Origin: Tanypteryx hageni
Taxonomy: Eukaryota; Arthropoda; Insecta; Odonata; Petaluridae
Direction of reading: 5' to 3'
Assembly (NCBI GenBank): GCA_028673005.1
Contig: CM054117.1
Span: 33,390,561 to 33,454,560 of the forward strand
DNA: 64,000 bases
Shown one piece after another: positions 61,418-63,953 of the stretch (positions are counted from its first letter, which is position 1; each line of letters starts with the position of its first letter). The translations under genes and the position numbers were made by a program. The notes under the pieces were generated by a model that did not search any database, was not told the origin of the DNA, and was given only the letters and a program-made list of their open reading frames with translations.

Positions 61418-63953
61418 GAGTAATCCTTTGAGATTGGATATACTAATTATTCTAATGAATTCTAAGCAAGTACCACTGCATTTAGAGTAAATATAATAAA
61501 TGGCAGGATTTGAATGATAAAAAATCCTCTATTTCTGTAATCTATCTTTTCTTAATGCATCAGCAGAAGTCCTCATGAAAGCACTTTTACCTTTGTACGA
61601 TTTATTTTTCACCTGACTTCTGTTAGTTCAGTAGCAAATATGTGCACATGACGTTTAAAAGACATTTTTGCAAAATCATGTAGGATCCGATGACAAATGG
61701 GAAAACTATCTCGTGTACAAAGGTAATTGGTTTATAAGGCCCTTGGTTAAATTTTGTACACAGTTGGTCATTGTAACCAATTCTAACTTTCAAACATTTC
61801 CATAACATTGTATGCCAAAGCAGTTGGAAGATCAAGGTCGACCCTAGCAACAGTTACTGTCTACTCTGATGGCAGATCCTGCTCAGGTTCATTTGCCCGC
61901 AATATTTTTATACATTGATCACACTCTTATCAGTTTTTAACTCCACCCAGCTAAATAATACAGTCCTTGGCTATGTAATTATGAAATATCTCCTAATAAT
62001 CTAAAGCTATTTCTGGCAGCATACAAGAGCCTTTTTATCTTTGGTTTTTATTTTTAAACAGGAGACAGTATTCTTTTCCTTCATCTGTATAAGAGGTAGA
62101 AGTTTGTATATGCAGATACTGAGCCACTGAAATTAGCCTTAATATGTGCCTTAGCTTCACAGGTGTTGGGTATATATCTCCACACCCATGGATCTAACAT
62201 GAGAAAATAAATTTTCTACAGAGAGAAATTTAATTCTATCATAAAGTAATATTGTTATTTTAAAAAAATACATTTATTTCCATTGCACATTATAAACAAA
62301 GTTTTTAGTTAATTCATTTAATTTAACTTCATTAAAAATTTGTATTGTTCCTACAAAATTGATCGGTATAAAAATACACATTTTAAAATTAATATTAATT
62401 AATTAATTTATTCCTTCTTTAAAATTAGTCAAATGTCAAGCATGAAACAAAACTAAAATGAGTTCTTGCCTTGCAAAGTCTAGAAGAGGAAATGGGTTGC
62501 CATTTATCTCTTCTGAAATTAATGAGCCATCTCTGTCTTCTTTCCTTATTTACAGGAAAGTGAAACATCCTTGAACCTTTTACAGTTGTATTATAACAGT
62601 TAGGGCAGTGGTGGCGAACCTTTTCTAGCACGCATGCCAAAATTACCATAATAAGAGAAAATTTGCCTGTTGGCATGCCAGTACCTATCACAAAAAATTT
62701 GTGTATATTCGTATAATATAGTGCATAGTATGTCTTTTTACACACAGGAAGACATATATACTAAATGATTCAAATGATATATCGACAACAAAGTAAGAAA
62801 TATAGTTTCTTCATGTTTATCGAATTCTTTGTACGAATCCCGCATCTTCAAGACTTGACAAATAATATTAAACACTAACGAAAATAGGTTGCATTAGTGG
62901 ATAACGTTAACGGAGTTATCTTTGGTGGAGGTGGCACTCTCTTAGAAGAAACAAATTAGGTATCTCATGAAAAATCATTATACGTAAAAATGATTTAATA
63001 AATGACGTCAATTAAGTAATGAGGAAGATGAATGACATGAGCGGAGTGATCCAAGGCATCAACTTCCGTTTGACAAATTCCAATTAAAAACGATAACGAT
63101 ATACTAATAAAAATGTCAAATAGTAAATTTAGTGCTGATGCCAGGGGCAGATTGGGCCGCCGGCGAATATTCATAATATAACCGTATACGAAGCCACTTT
63201 TTCGCATCGTCTTAATACCTACATTTATTATATTTCTGGGGACATTTTTGTATGTCGCTGTGTTAGCGAGTGGCACATTTTATTTCGTTTTCCATTTTGT
63301 GGCGTGCCAACGAAAATAGTTCCGCGTGCCACCCTTGGCACGCGTGCCATAGGTTCGCCATCACTGAGTTAGGGGCACCACAACAGCCCATTATTTAATA
63401 ATATTTCTTGAATACACCTATTGCTCAATAGCGTCCATTGCTTTTCGTGAAACAATATGGCAGAATCTGAAATCATGTCCTGACGTTTATCTACGGATCT
63501 TGTTACCACCTGAAGACTACTGCTGCCTCTAGTGGCATGCCAGAGAAAAACATAAAATCAATTCAGTTCATTAATTTATGTTTTTGCTTACCAAAAGTAT
63601 CGTTAAGATCAACATTAATTAAAATCTTATTATTCCTTTTTACACATCCCAAAAAATGGATTTTCTTATTTTTTTACACATATTGGAAGTTTTTTCTTTC
63701 CAGAGCATATTTTTTATGGTGCCTGTAAAATAAATGCAAGTTTTTTTTAAGTCACTCATAATATTAATTCATTTGTTCTTTTAAATCCAAAAATAGCGGA
63801 CAATTTGGAAGAACTTCCCTTAGCTCCCCCACCAGAACCTCCAAAATTGACCGAAGAACAGCTGATGGTGAAGAGGCAGGAAGAAGAGGTTACTCTTCGT
63901 GAACTTAGAATATTTCTTAGAGAAATATGTGCAAAACTAGCTCGTAATAGACA
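3382..63953 (+). CDS. ATAD2: ATAD2-family bromodomain AAA+ ATPase (3' end outside window)
   Basis: Seventeen exons chain in phase: 3382-3474, 4780-4927, 8481-8951, 11062-11282, 16935-16991, 17282-17378, 23829-24038, 25665-25872, 34510-34763, 34849-34997, 35124-35372, 38478-38690, 40020-40189, 42257-42482, 47063-47248, 55095-55230 and 63797-63953. They give 1081 codons plus two bases. The order is: a basic/acidic low-complexity tail (1-500) with RRSTRRR and KYRLRQ; a Ser/His-rich stretch; ADVDPM; AAA1 with Walker A GPPGTGKT (584-591), Walker [10 protein letters not shown] (644-652), sensor GATN (689-692) and RRPGRFDRE (702-709); and AAA2, whose P-loop lysine is replaced by Gln (883), as in known ATAD2. 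The linker [13 protein letters not shown] then runs up to the bromodomain, which is not in the window. ATAD2/Yta7/Abo1 proteins are nuclear hexameric ATPases that handle histones H3-H4 at chromatin. No lesion is seen in any exon, so the gene looks functional despite about 57 kb of intron. Confidence 0.93.
3767..3830 (+). repeat. Two tandem copies of a 32-bp unit
   Basis: The motif ATGACAATTCCACAAACATC occurs twice with a 32-base spacing inside the Merlin relic. The copies are practically identical, so the duplication is recent compared with the element. Confidence 0.85.
3941..4327 (+). pseudogene. Truncated ISXO2-like (Merlin) transposase
   Basis: An open stretch of 128 codons contains [19 protein letters not shown], then [19 protein letters not shown]. 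This is the DDE-type ISXO2 catalytic start with the first Asp in EIDESKFG. The frame then runs into unrelated residues and a stop. The second and third catalytic acids are missing, so it cannot be active. Confidence 0.78.
4780..4927 (+). CDS. ATAD2: ATAD2 exon 2
   Basis: The acceptor is CGTAACAG|GTTTC and the donor CCAG|GTTGGT. The exon encodes [18 protein letters not shown] and then [17 protein letters not shown], charged and disordered. It links phase 0 in to phase 1 out, matching exon 3. Confidence 0.72.
4928..8480 (+). other. ATAD2 intron 2
   Basis: 3553-base AT-rich intron. Apart from one dispersed repeat (6755-6995) and a short GC-richer scrap at 5850-5930 resembling the inside of a DNA-transposon MITE, I see no gene, RNA or clear mobile-element end. 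Confidence 0.7.
6755..6995 (+). repeat. Dispersed repeat 'family D', copy 1
   Basis: This stretch is clearly similar, in the same orientation, to 21695-21930. Both share GCAnnTTnGAnnAACnA, GACATGGTAnAnA, GCTGCTnTGGATAA-type and AAAAAGTnCCTnATGTAATT blocks. An overlapping open frame codes for nothing I recognise. Probably a decayed transposon fragment. Confidence 0.55.
8481..8951 (+). CDS. ATAD2: ATAD2 exon 3, Arg/Ser-rich then acidic
   Basis: The acceptor is CAATTTTAG|AAACAG and the donor GAGG|GTAAGG. The exon encodes residues about 81-237: [40 protein letters not shown], then a C-terminal Asp/Glu run. Alternating basic and acidic low complexity is typical of ATAD2 N-termini. A 571-base open frame spans it without a stop. 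Confidence 0.85.
9097..9503. mobile_element. Tigger/pogo-type MITE, 407 bp
   Basis: The ends are CAGTAATACCTCGATATA (9097) and its inverted counterpart CAGTAATACCTCAATATCC (ending 9503). TA dinucleotides flank both sides (9095-9096, 9504-9505), as for Tc1/mariner/pogo insertions. Internal near-repeats of CGATATACGAAGTTTC occur. No coding capacity. Confidence 0.85.
9750..10078 (+). mobile_element. tRNA-derived SINE, copy 1
   Basis: The head has a tRNA-like A box (GTGGAGTGGTTCGAGTG) and B box (GGTTTGAATCC) spaced about 40 bases apart. The body contains TTTGTGATTTGAGGA-type sequence, TCAGCGCTCCATCC and TTGGAAGGGACGTAAAG, shared with the copies at 12160-12540. The exact borders are not clear. 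Confidence 0.75.
10140..10632 (+). pseudogene. Tigger (DDE_1) transposase C-terminal fragment with right terminus
   Basis: The frame at 10251-10502 reads [17 protein letters not shown], then [18 protein letters not shown]. This is the second catalytic Asp block of Tigger/jerky transposases. Decayed sequence follows, ending in CTTACTGTA (about 10632), the inverted end typical of Tigger elements. The left half is missing. Confidence 0.78.
11062..11282 (+). CDS. ATAD2: ATAD2 exon 4
   Basis: The acceptor is AATTGAAG|GTGTTC and the donor GAT|GTAAGT. The exon encodes [20 protein letters not shown], then [20 protein letters not shown]. The RRSTRRR core resembles the RRSCRIRSR segment of vertebrate ATAD2. 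Confidence 0.85.
12160..12311 (+). mobile_element. tRNA-derived SINE, copy 2
   Basis: Same head as copy 1 (GGTGGTGGAGTGGTTAGAGC ... CCCAGATTCAAATCCAGC) and same body (TTTGTGATTTGAGGAGACC, GTCCTTCGGAGGG). It stops abruptly where another tRNA-like head begins. Confidence 0.75.
12312..12540 (+). mobile_element. tRNA-derived SINE, copy 3, directly abutting copy 2
   Basis: A second tRNA-like head (GGTGATATAGTGGTTAGGAC, then GGCACGAATCCTGCAT) is followed by the shared body TTTGAGGAGACCGTGCAAAT, TCCTTCGGAAGGGACGTTAA. The head differs from copy 2 but the body is the same, so different tRNA heads appear joined to one core. Confidence 0.72.
12958..13581 (-). repeat. Dispersed repeat 'family A', copy 1 (inverted)
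   Basis: It carries the family hallmarks in reverse: CACATGACTTTCTCCATAC at the left, a central TTGTAGAAAAATTACCTACA block, and CATATGGAGAAAGT at the right. The same order is found at 14860-15380 and, in plus orientation, at 31680-33290 and 33290-33920. Confidence 0.7.
13822..13985. mobile_element. Small MITE with ACCGTATTTACTC end
   Basis: The left end is ACCGTATTTACTCAAATATA and the right end GGGCAAATATGGTA, imperfect inverted repeats of the widespread TACCGTATTTACTCGAATATA type. Similar ends recur inside 41160-42055. It has no coding capacity; the superfamily is uncertain. Confidence 0.5.
14858..15380 (-). repeat. Dispersed repeat 'family A', copy 2 (inverted)
   Basis: It contains TGTGGCCACCACATGACTTT, TTGGATATAGCCA, GTTACTAAGACATAACTAAG, GTTGTAGAACATTAAATTTC and GATCTCTTAAACAATGCATT. 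It preserves the uninterrupted TTAA site that is split by an insertion in the copy at 31.7-33.3 kb. Confidence 0.75.
15430..16240. repeat. Unclassified interspersed repeat
   Basis: Moderate-complexity noncoding sequence (ACCACACCAAATTTCATTCC, CCAAATTTCAGCTCTGTGAA) of the kind seen in arthropod dispersed repeats with phrases like 'caaatttcagct'. No second copy in the window is close enough to define its borders. Confidence 0.3.
16243..16313. repeat. Compound (TA)n-(TG)n microsatellite
   Basis: A run of TA repeats passes directly into a run of TG repeats. An apparent open frame across it is an artefact of the repeat. Confidence 0.97.
16935..16991 (+). CDS. ATAD2: ATAD2 exon 5 (57-nt micro-exon)
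   Basis: Nineteen codons ([19 protein letters not shown]) lie between TTTTAAG|AGAC and ACG|GTATG, phase 0 on both sides. The exon could be skipped without a frameshift. Together with exon 6 (FYEDMY) it resembles the GVNQSMLFDKL region of vertebrate ATAD2. A two-base downstream AG is an alternative acceptor but breaks phase. Confidence 0.62.
17282..17378 (+). CDS. ATAD2: ATAD2 exon 6
   Basis: The acceptor is TTCCTCAG|TTC and the donor ATTG|GTAAAT. The exon encodes [19 protein letters not shown] and then [13 protein letters not shown], a basic stretch. It runs phase 0 in, phase 1 out. Confidence 0.78.
18253..18320. repeat. Short block shared with 26235-26310
   Basis: Both loci contain TTCTCT, then TTTGAATAA, then TAGGAANAGCTGAAACnTAG and GCAAGCC. 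The similarity is about 60 bases long. Likely two copies of an old dispersed repeat. Confidence 0.5.
18970..19260 (+). mobile_element. tRNA-Ala-like headed SINE (second SINE family)
   Basis: Positions 18970-19041 fold as a near-complete tRNA. The acceptor stem is TGCTACG/CATAGCA (six of seven pairs). The anticodon stem TCCAC/GTGGA encloses the loop CTGGCAA, with triplet GGC in the anticodon position. The B box is GGTTTGATTCC. An unrelated tail containing GGGCATGATGAGCATACTCG follows. GGC is not a normal eukaryotic tRNA-Ala anticodon and the tail is transposon-like, so I call a SINE rather than a working tRNA. Confidence 0.65.
19414..19464. repeat. (TA)n microsatellite
   Basis: Uninterrupted TA dinucleotide repeat of about 50 bases. 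Confidence 0.98.
20072..20329. mobile_element. hAT-type MITE with 8-bp target duplication
   Basis: A 258-bp element whose ends are CAGAAGCATAACTGAG and, inverted, CAGTGGCATAACTAGG. Perfect 8-bp duplications GTTGAGAG lie at 20064-20071 and 20330-20337. Internal GGCGCCTATGGCAAA is present near both ends. hAT assignment rests on the CAGnGGCnTAACTAGG end and the 8-bp duplication. Confidence 0.9.
20406..21636 (-). mobile_element. Internally deleted piggyBac-type element, 1231 bp
   Basis: Inverted ends CCCTTCCCATGTC (20406) and CCCTTCCCGTGTC (ending 21636) enclose the N-terminal half of a piggyBac transposase on the minus strand. The flanks are TAACTTAA on both sides (20398-20405, 21637-21644), an 8-bp repeat rather than bare TTAA. 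Three copies of GCGGAATATRTYG...CGACA lie between 21510 and 21630 next to the right end. Confidence 0.82.
20721..21343 (-). pseudogene. piggyBac transposase N-terminal fragment
   Basis: Two adjoining open stretches are seen. The first (from 21343) is acidic: [43 protein letters not shown]. The second (to 20721) reads [53 protein letters not shown]. This is the typical DDE_Tnp_1_7 N-terminal region. The catalytic core and C-terminal zinc-binding domain are absent. Confidence 0.8.
21695..21930 (+). repeat. Dispersed repeat 'family D', copy 2
   Basis: Similar in the same orientation to 6755-6995, over roughly 240 bases. Contains GACATGGTATAAACTCGGTG and AAAAAAGTGCCTCATGTAAT. Function unknown. 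Confidence 0.55.
22393..22858. mobile_element. Unclassified element with 27-bp inverted ends, containing a nested foldback
   Basis: The left end at 22393-22419 and the right end at 22832-22858 are inverted copies with one mismatch; the core is GAAGGGCCCACTTTGTCG. A 146-bp foldback (22455-22600) has inserted inside. The superfamily cannot be told from the ends. Confidence 0.75.
22455..22600 (-). mobile_element. 146-bp foldback insertion with 13-bp target duplication and hammerhead-like core
   Basis: Perfect direct repeats GATTCTCTCCTTT flank it (22442-22454, 22601-22613). The arms GCTGGTGGAGGTTTTTGGGT (22455) and ACCCAAAAACCTCCACCAGC (ending 22565) form a long stem. On the minus strand the loop reads CTGAAGAT, then GCAGAC...GTCTGC, then GAAACGTC, which has the order of a hammerhead core (CUGANGA, stem II, GAAA). 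A 13-bp duplication suggests a retroelement-type insertion. Confidence 0.65.
23545..23597. mobile_element. Tigger-like right terminus
   Basis: Three spaced repeats of the type GTCCATTAAATC/GTCTGTTAAATC end in GAGGGTTTACTGTA, an inverted Tigger-type end. I could not find a matching left end; the GC-richer sequence from about 23230 may belong to it. Confidence 0.5.
23829..24038 (+). CDS. ATAD2: ATAD2 exon 7, acidic then YRLRQ
   Basis: The acceptor is TTTCACAG|ATGG and the donor GTTG|GTAAGT. The exon encodes [20 protein letters not shown] followed by [20 protein letters not shown]. The acidic run followed by Y-x-LRQ is the signature that precedes the AAA domains in ATAD2. Confidence 0.9.
24039..25664 (+). 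other. ATAD2 intron 7
   Basis: 1626-base intron; its second half is one TA-flanked MITE (24781-25620). The first half is plain AT-rich sequence with nothing recognised. Confidence 0.8.
24781..25620. mobile_element. TA-flanked Tc1/mariner/pogo-type MITE, 840 bp, next to exon 8
   Basis: The ends are CAGGCATCCCTTGCATA (24781) and, inverted, CAGACATCCCTTGCATA (ending 25620), with TA on both sides. It has no intact frame. Its right end lies 44 bases before exon 8, so the polypyrimidine tract of that acceptor is just outside the element. Confidence 0.83.
25665..25872 (+). CDS. ATAD2: ATAD2 exon 8, His/Ser-rich
   Basis: The acceptor is TCTCCTCAG|AACC and the donor AATCG|GTAAGA. The exon encodes [51 protein letters not shown]. 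It corresponds to the RRRHAIHSSDSTSSSSS region of vertebrate ATAD2. A MITE ends only 44 bases upstream of the exon. Confidence 0.9.
26235..26310. repeat. Short block shared with 18253-18320
   Basis: Contains TTTGAATAACATAGGAAGAG and CTGAAACGTAGTGTGCAAGC, matching the block in intron 6. A 113-codon minus-strand frame over it has no recognised relative. Confidence 0.5.
26932..26975 (+). ncRNA. Hammerhead-ribozyme-like motif
   Basis: The order is CTGATGA (26938-26944), one extra T, a perfect six-pair stem GACTAA/TTAGTC around loop GTG (26946-26960), then GAAAC (26961-26965) and CGGTC. This has the layout of a hammerhead core with a minimal stem III, as found in Penelope-like retroelements. The unpaired T between the core and stem II departs from the consensus, so activity is doubtful. 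Confidence 0.4.
27110..27312. repeat. Polypurine tract of about 200 bp
   Basis: The plus strand is almost entirely A and G (GGGAGGGAACGGAGA, GAAGGAAGGGAAAGAATTAG, GGAGAGGAAGGAAAGAGG). Two open frames across it are compositional artefacts. Confidence 0.85.
27413..27591. repeat. Long hairpin with 86-nt arms and 7-nt loop
   Basis: Arms at 27413-27498 and 27506-27591 are inverted copies, about 90% identical, with the loop GGGGTCG. The inner halves (GACTAACTCTGTCGCCATCT) are identical. On the minus strand the tip reads CTGAAGATGGCGAC...GTCACC, a decayed version of the hammerhead-like arrangement seen at 22.5 and 26.9 kb. Confidence 0.9.
27600..27735 (+). repeat. Family A fragment
   Basis: Contains TTTGAGTCCCCTGAGTACGT, GATGATATCTGTTTGGATG and GGGTGCTCTAACTCAAAAAC, all found in the family A copies at 31.7-32.2 kb. 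It is followed at 27726 by CAGGCAGACCTCGTCTTTTG, resembling a mariner/Tigger end with no partner found. Confidence 0.6.
28286..29500 (-). pseudogene. piggyBac transposase, broken and internally deleted
   Basis: On the minus strand the pieces run in order: an acidic N-terminus ([14 protein letters not shown]), FWVKKL-type and [19 protein letters not shown], then a jump to [57 protein letters not shown] and [18 protein letters not shown] follow, then a C-terminal Cys/His domain (CFLCCRKRD...[10 protein letters not shown]). About 150 residues of the catalytic middle are missing and several frameshifts occur, so it is dead. Confidence 0.85.
30160..30640. repeat. Minisatellite of about 146-bp units inside the piggyBac relic
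   Basis: Three to four diverged units share AGGTAAACTACCAAATATCA, TCAATTGATTCTTGAATTTT, GTAGGTCTTCATG and GTGGTCGTAATTATT. The spacing of the shared GTCGTAA element is about 140-150 bases. It is followed by a 31-bp duplication ACATACGGACGAACGTAGGA (30724, 30755). Confidence 0.8.
31680..33290 (+). repeat. Dispersed repeat 'family A', copies in tandem, interrupted by an insertion
   Basis: Two head-to-tail 5' parts (ACTTTCTC..., GGAAATACA.GTTTTGAGGTC, CCTGAACTCGTTTTGACCAT, GGGTGCTCTAACTCAAAAAC) start at about 31680 and 31978. The 3' part with TTAGCTGTCACCACC, TTGGCTATATCCAATATCAG and GGAGAAAGTCATGTGGTGG ends at about 33270. The terminal ACTTTCTCCAT and ATGGAGAAAGT are inverted, hinting at a DNA-transposon origin. 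No coding capacity. Confidence 0.72.
32373..32981. mobile_element. 609-bp insertion with TTAA duplication inside family A
   Basis: The insertion splits the family A phrase GCATTGTTTAAGAGATCT, which is intact at 15135-15152 (inverted) and about 33608. TTAA is present on both sides (32369-32372, 32982-32985). The ends (CCCTTTTACATGGC and, inverted, CACGTTCAACGCAG) are only weakly alike. The TTAA target suggests a nonautonomous piggyBac-mobilised element. It contains a 20-bp palindrome ATGACTGGAATTCCAGTCAT (32904-32923). Confidence 0.78.
33290..33922 (+). repeat. Dispersed repeat 'family A', further copy
   Basis: It carries GTTGTAGGAAATTTAATTTC followed by CTACAACC (a palindrome), GTATAATGTTTAAGAGATCT, AGCTGCCACTACCAC, GGCTATATCCAATATCATAG and TATGGAGAAAGTCATGTGGT GGCCACATCAG. 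It follows the previous copy without a gap. Confidence 0.75.
34140..34262. mobile_element. Tigger-like terminus
   Basis: The sequence ends in CCTAAATCGAGGACTTACTG followed by TA, the inverted form of a Tigger/pogo end (CAGTAAGTCCTCGATTTAGG). No matching left end was found nearby, so this is a truncated copy. Confidence 0.5.
34510..34763 (+). CDS. ATAD2: ATAD2 exon 9, start of AAA1
   Basis: The acceptor is TTTTTTCAG|G and the donor CCAG|GTAAGT. The exon encodes [52 protein letters not shown], ending at HGPPG. The Walker A loop is split by the intron between its second Gly and Thr. Confidence 0.97.
34849..34997 (+). CDS. ATAD2: ATAD2 exon 10, Walker A second half
   Basis: The acceptor is TTTTAG|GTACT and the donor CAG|GTAAAA. 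The exon encodes [48 protein letters not shown], nearly identical to human ATAD2. The flanking introns are short (85 and 126 bases). Confidence 0.98.
35124..35372 (+). CDS. ATAD2: ATAD2 exon 11, Walker B, sensor and Arg finger
   Basis: The acceptor is AATTTAG|GCA and the donor AAG|GTATGA. The exon encodes [59 protein letters not shown]. All residues needed for ATP hydrolysis by AAA1 are present. Confidence 0.98.
35373..38477 (+). other. ATAD2 intron 11
   Basis: 3105-base intron with one 5'-truncated non-LTR retrotransposon (about 35770-37215). The remainder is AT-rich; a scrap ending GGGGGCCCCAAGATTGTAGC then TATGACCCTG near 38150 may be a decayed hAT-type end. Confidence 0.75.
35770..37215 (+). 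mobile_element. 5'-truncated non-LTR retrotransposon, reverse transcriptase pseudogene
   Basis: In shifting frames one can read [74 protein letters not shown], then [19 protein letters not shown] with the catalytic YADD. After these come [17 protein letters not shown] and a tail ([30 protein letters not shown]). The element ends in an ATG-type microsatellite (ATGATGATGATGATGG, 37200-37214). This style of 3' tail and domain order fits RTE-like or related LINEs. Many stops; the endonuclease is absent. Confidence 0.85.
38478..38690 (+). CDS. ATAD2: ATAD2 exon 12, AAA1 lid
   Basis: The acceptor is TTTGCAG|GAA and the donor CAA|GTATGT. The exon encodes [43 protein letters not shown]. This is the helical lid of AAA1. 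Confidence 0.97.
38691..40019 (+). other. ATAD2 intron 12
   Basis: 1329-base intron containing a pogo/Tigger transposase fragment on the minus strand. The rest is AT-rich with nothing recognised. Confidence 0.75.
39060..39530 (-). pseudogene. pogo/Tigger-type transposase N-proximal fragment
   Basis: On the minus strand: [77 protein letters not shown], then [18 protein letters not shown] after a stop. The [10 protein letters not shown](E/D)KGAK block with the first catalytic Asp, followed by V-x-T-x-MLA-x-DG-x-K-L-x-P, identifies pogo/Tigger. It carries several stops and its C-terminal half is missing. Confidence 0.78.
40020..40189 (+). CDS. ATAD2: ATAD2 exon 13
   Basis: The acceptor is TTTTACAG|GTA and the donor TTT|GTGAGT. 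The exon encodes [20 protein letters not shown], then [12 protein letters not shown]. It corresponds to the FEVAMQKMIPASQRA segment between the AAA modules. Confidence 0.95.
40680..42129. mobile_element. Tigger/pogo-type nonautonomous element, about 1450 bp, with nested repeats
   Basis: The left end is CAGTGAAACCCCTAGTTAAT after TA, and the right end, inverted, is TAGTCAAACCTCGATTTAAG before TA. Inside are ends of a TACCGTATTTACTC-type MITE (41165-41190, 41640-41680, 42030-42055) and a family B copy (41350-41475). This is a patchwork of insertions into a MITE. Confidence 0.65.
41350..41475 (+). repeat. Dispersed repeat 'family B', copy 1 (CpG-rich version)
   Basis: Begins ACATTGTCCCGAATATAACG and contains CAAAAAATGAAATTTTCAAA, CGCGTTATATTCG, ACTAGTGATTTTAAAAGATC. 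It matches the inverted copy at 57650-57790 almost base for base, apart from CpG sites. Confidence 0.8.
42257..42482 (+). CDS. ATAD2: ATAD2 exon 14, degenerate AAA2 P-loop
   Basis: The acceptor is GTTTCAG|GAAT and the donor CAG|GTTAGA. The exon encodes [20 protein letters not shown], then [20 protein letters not shown]. The AAA2 P-loop has Gln in place of the catalytic Lys, as in vertebrate ATAD2, so AAA2 should not hydrolyse ATP. Confidence 0.95.
43015..43225. repeat. AT-rich degenerate repeat
   Basis: Several imperfect copies of TTTACAATTTACAGTAATAT lie between two copies of CAATTATTGATTATTATTAT (43038 and 43194). Simple low-complexity expansion. Confidence 0.7.
44611..46560 (+). pseudogene. 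hAT transposase relic of the GTF2IRD2/ZBED (Charlie) type
   Basis: The frame at 44611 starts with a BED-like finger ([20 protein letters not shown]). Then come [29 protein letters not shown] and [20 protein letters not shown], then [20 protein letters not shown] and [20 protein letters not shown]. These follow the order of the hAT-derived half of GTF2IRD2. A MITE splits it at 45036-45586, and many stops and frameshifts are present. No terminal repeats were found. Confidence 0.75.
45036..45586. mobile_element. 551-bp MITE with perfect 23-bp inverted ends, inside the hAT relic
   Basis: The left end CAGGTTTCCCTCTCTTTATG (plus CGG) is repeated exactly inverted at 45564-45586. TA precedes the left end; CA follows the right end, which may be a mutated TA. 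Perfect ends suggest it is younger than the host relic. Probably mobilised by a Tc1/mariner/pogo-type transposase. Confidence 0.85.
47063..47248 (+). CDS. ATAD2: ATAD2 exon 15
   Basis: The acceptor is GATTACAG|GTT and the donor AAT|GTAAGT. The exon encodes [33 protein letters not shown], then [20 protein letters not shown]. It matches the PSIVYVPHIHVWW segment of human AAA2. Confidence 0.95.
47638..48361 (+). pseudogene. Tigger transposase, N-terminal half
   Basis: Frame-shifting pieces: a helix-turn-helix segment ([19 protein letters not shown]), a CENPB-type second domain ([20 protein letters not shown]), then [15 protein letters not shown] with the first catalytic Asp. Further pieces follow to 48361, where it ends in a stop and unrelated sequence begins. 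Confidence 0.8.
48705..51902 (-). mobile_element. hAT element, 3198 bp, with perfect 8-bp target duplication
   Basis: The ends are CAGTGGCGTCGCGTGCCC and, inverted, CAGAGGCATATATTCAGG. Exact duplications ACTTATAC flank it at 48697-48704 and 51903-51910. It encodes a nearly full-length hAT transposase on the minus strand. It lies between the piggyBac end and the piggyBac start codon (51925). Confidence 0.93.
49188..51444 (-). pseudogene. hAT transposase (ZMYM1-like, DUF4371 and dimerisation domain), lightly damaged
   Basis: From 51444 leftward it opens with a TTF-type finger region ([30 protein letters not shown]). A DUF4371 block follows ([39 protein letters not shown]). Next come [26 protein letters not shown], and [11 protein letters not shown]. 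The hAT dimerisation tail is [20 protein letters not shown], then [16 protein letters not shown] count about three in-frame stops in one frame, one frameshift near 50110 and one further stop near 49864. This is light damage for a relic, so the insertion is fairly recent. Confidence 0.88.
51925..53548 (+). pseudogene. piggyBac transposase (PGBD4-like), damaged
   Basis: Starts [20 protein letters not shown] and hits an early TAG. It then reads [98 protein letters not shown], then [20 protein letters not shown]. The order and motifs are those of PGBD4-like piggyBac transposases. Several stops and frameshifts make it inactive. Confidence 0.88.
53870..54470 (+). pseudogene. Tigger transposase, C-terminal half
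   Basis: Reads [20 protein letters not shown], then [20 protein letters not shown], then [20 protein letters not shown]. This corresponds to the MDQGVIATFK...CW..L..ELTNEEL region of Tigger1. It continues the half at 47638-48361; the catalytic middle is missing or unreadable. Confidence 0.85.
55095..55230 (+). CDS. ATAD2: ATAD2 exon 16
   Basis: The acceptor is GTTATTTAG|GTT and the donor AAAG|GTATGC. The exon encodes [39 protein letters not shown]. It matches the end of AAA2 and the following hinge, phase 0 to 1. Confidence 0.93.
55860..57213 (-). pseudogene. hAT transposase, CGGBP1-like BED finger type
   Basis: From 57213 leftward: a BED finger ([10 protein letters not shown]...[10 protein letters not shown]), [39 protein letters not shown], then [20 protein letters not shown]. 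After a shift come [35 protein letters not shown] and [16 protein letters not shown], the dimerisation motif. The whole domain series is present but with stops and shifts in the C-terminal third. Confidence 0.85.
57650..57795 (-). repeat. Dispersed repeat 'family B', copy 2 (CpG-depleted)
   Basis: The inverse complement matches 41350-41475. Where copy 1 has CCCGAATATAACGCG this copy has CCCAAATATAATGTG, the pattern expected when methylated CpG decays to TpG/CpA. Confidence 0.8.
58591..59390. mobile_element. Nonautonomous TIR element, 800 bp
   Basis: Ends TAAGGCACATTCTCACCC and, inverted, TAAAGGCTCGTTCTCGCCA, each continuing into TTCAATTT(T)AGTTGATC. Internally the first 200 bases repeat GTTGAA/GTTGATC motifs. 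A start-like scrap GGGCACTTTCTCACCC recurs at 59440. Superfamily unknown. Confidence 0.65.
60780..61060. repeat. Arthropod-style noncoding repeat
   Basis: Two diverged, partly tandem halves contain GGCTGAACCAATTTCAACCA, AAATTTGGTACC, ATCTTCACATAAATAC and then CCAACCAGTTTCAACAAAAT, ATCTTCTAACAAATACG. No reading frame. Similar phrases occur near 30650. Confidence 0.5.
61350..61427. repeat. Palindromic (TA)n tract, 78 bp
   Basis: AGGATTACTCTAAA (61350) and TTTAGAGTAATCCT (ending 61427) are perfect inverted repeats around an uninterrupted run of TA, making the whole 78 bp self-complementary. Confidence 0.95.
62425..63391 (-). pseudogene. THAP-domain fragment split by a hAT MITE
   Basis: On the minus strand an ATG at 63389-63391 starts MGCCGAPN. 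After skipping the insertion the frame continues [48 protein letters not shown]. This is a THAP DNA-binding domain (first Cys pair, Trp, Pro, LC...HF). The last Cys-x2-His pair has two extra residues (C-KART-H), so zinc binding is doubtful. It lies antisense in an ATAD2 intron; it could be from a P-element-type transposase or a captured host gene. No further exons were found. Confidence 0.7.
62606..63366. mobile_element. hAT MITE, 761 bp, with 8-bp duplication, inside the THAP fragment
   Basis: The ends are CAGTGGTGGCGAACCTTT and, inverted, CAGTGATGGCGAACCTATGG. Exact duplications AGTTAGGG are at 62598-62605 and 63367-63374. Subterminal GGCACGCGTGCCA-type palindromic sequence is present at the right. 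No coding capacity for a transposase was seen. Confidence 0.92.
63797..63953 (+). CDS. ATAD2: ATAD2 exon 17, linker before bromodomain
   Basis: The acceptor is AAAAATAG|CGG and the donor GACA|GTGAGT. The exon encodes [40 protein letters not shown]. It matches LPVAPPPEPRSLTAEE in human ATAD2. The next exon, which should start the bromodomain, is outside the window. Confidence 0.95.

Noticed and set aside
62995..63276. 93-codon minus-strand frame in the hAT MITE
   Set aside because: No hAT transposase motifs; MITE interior sequence with chance openness.
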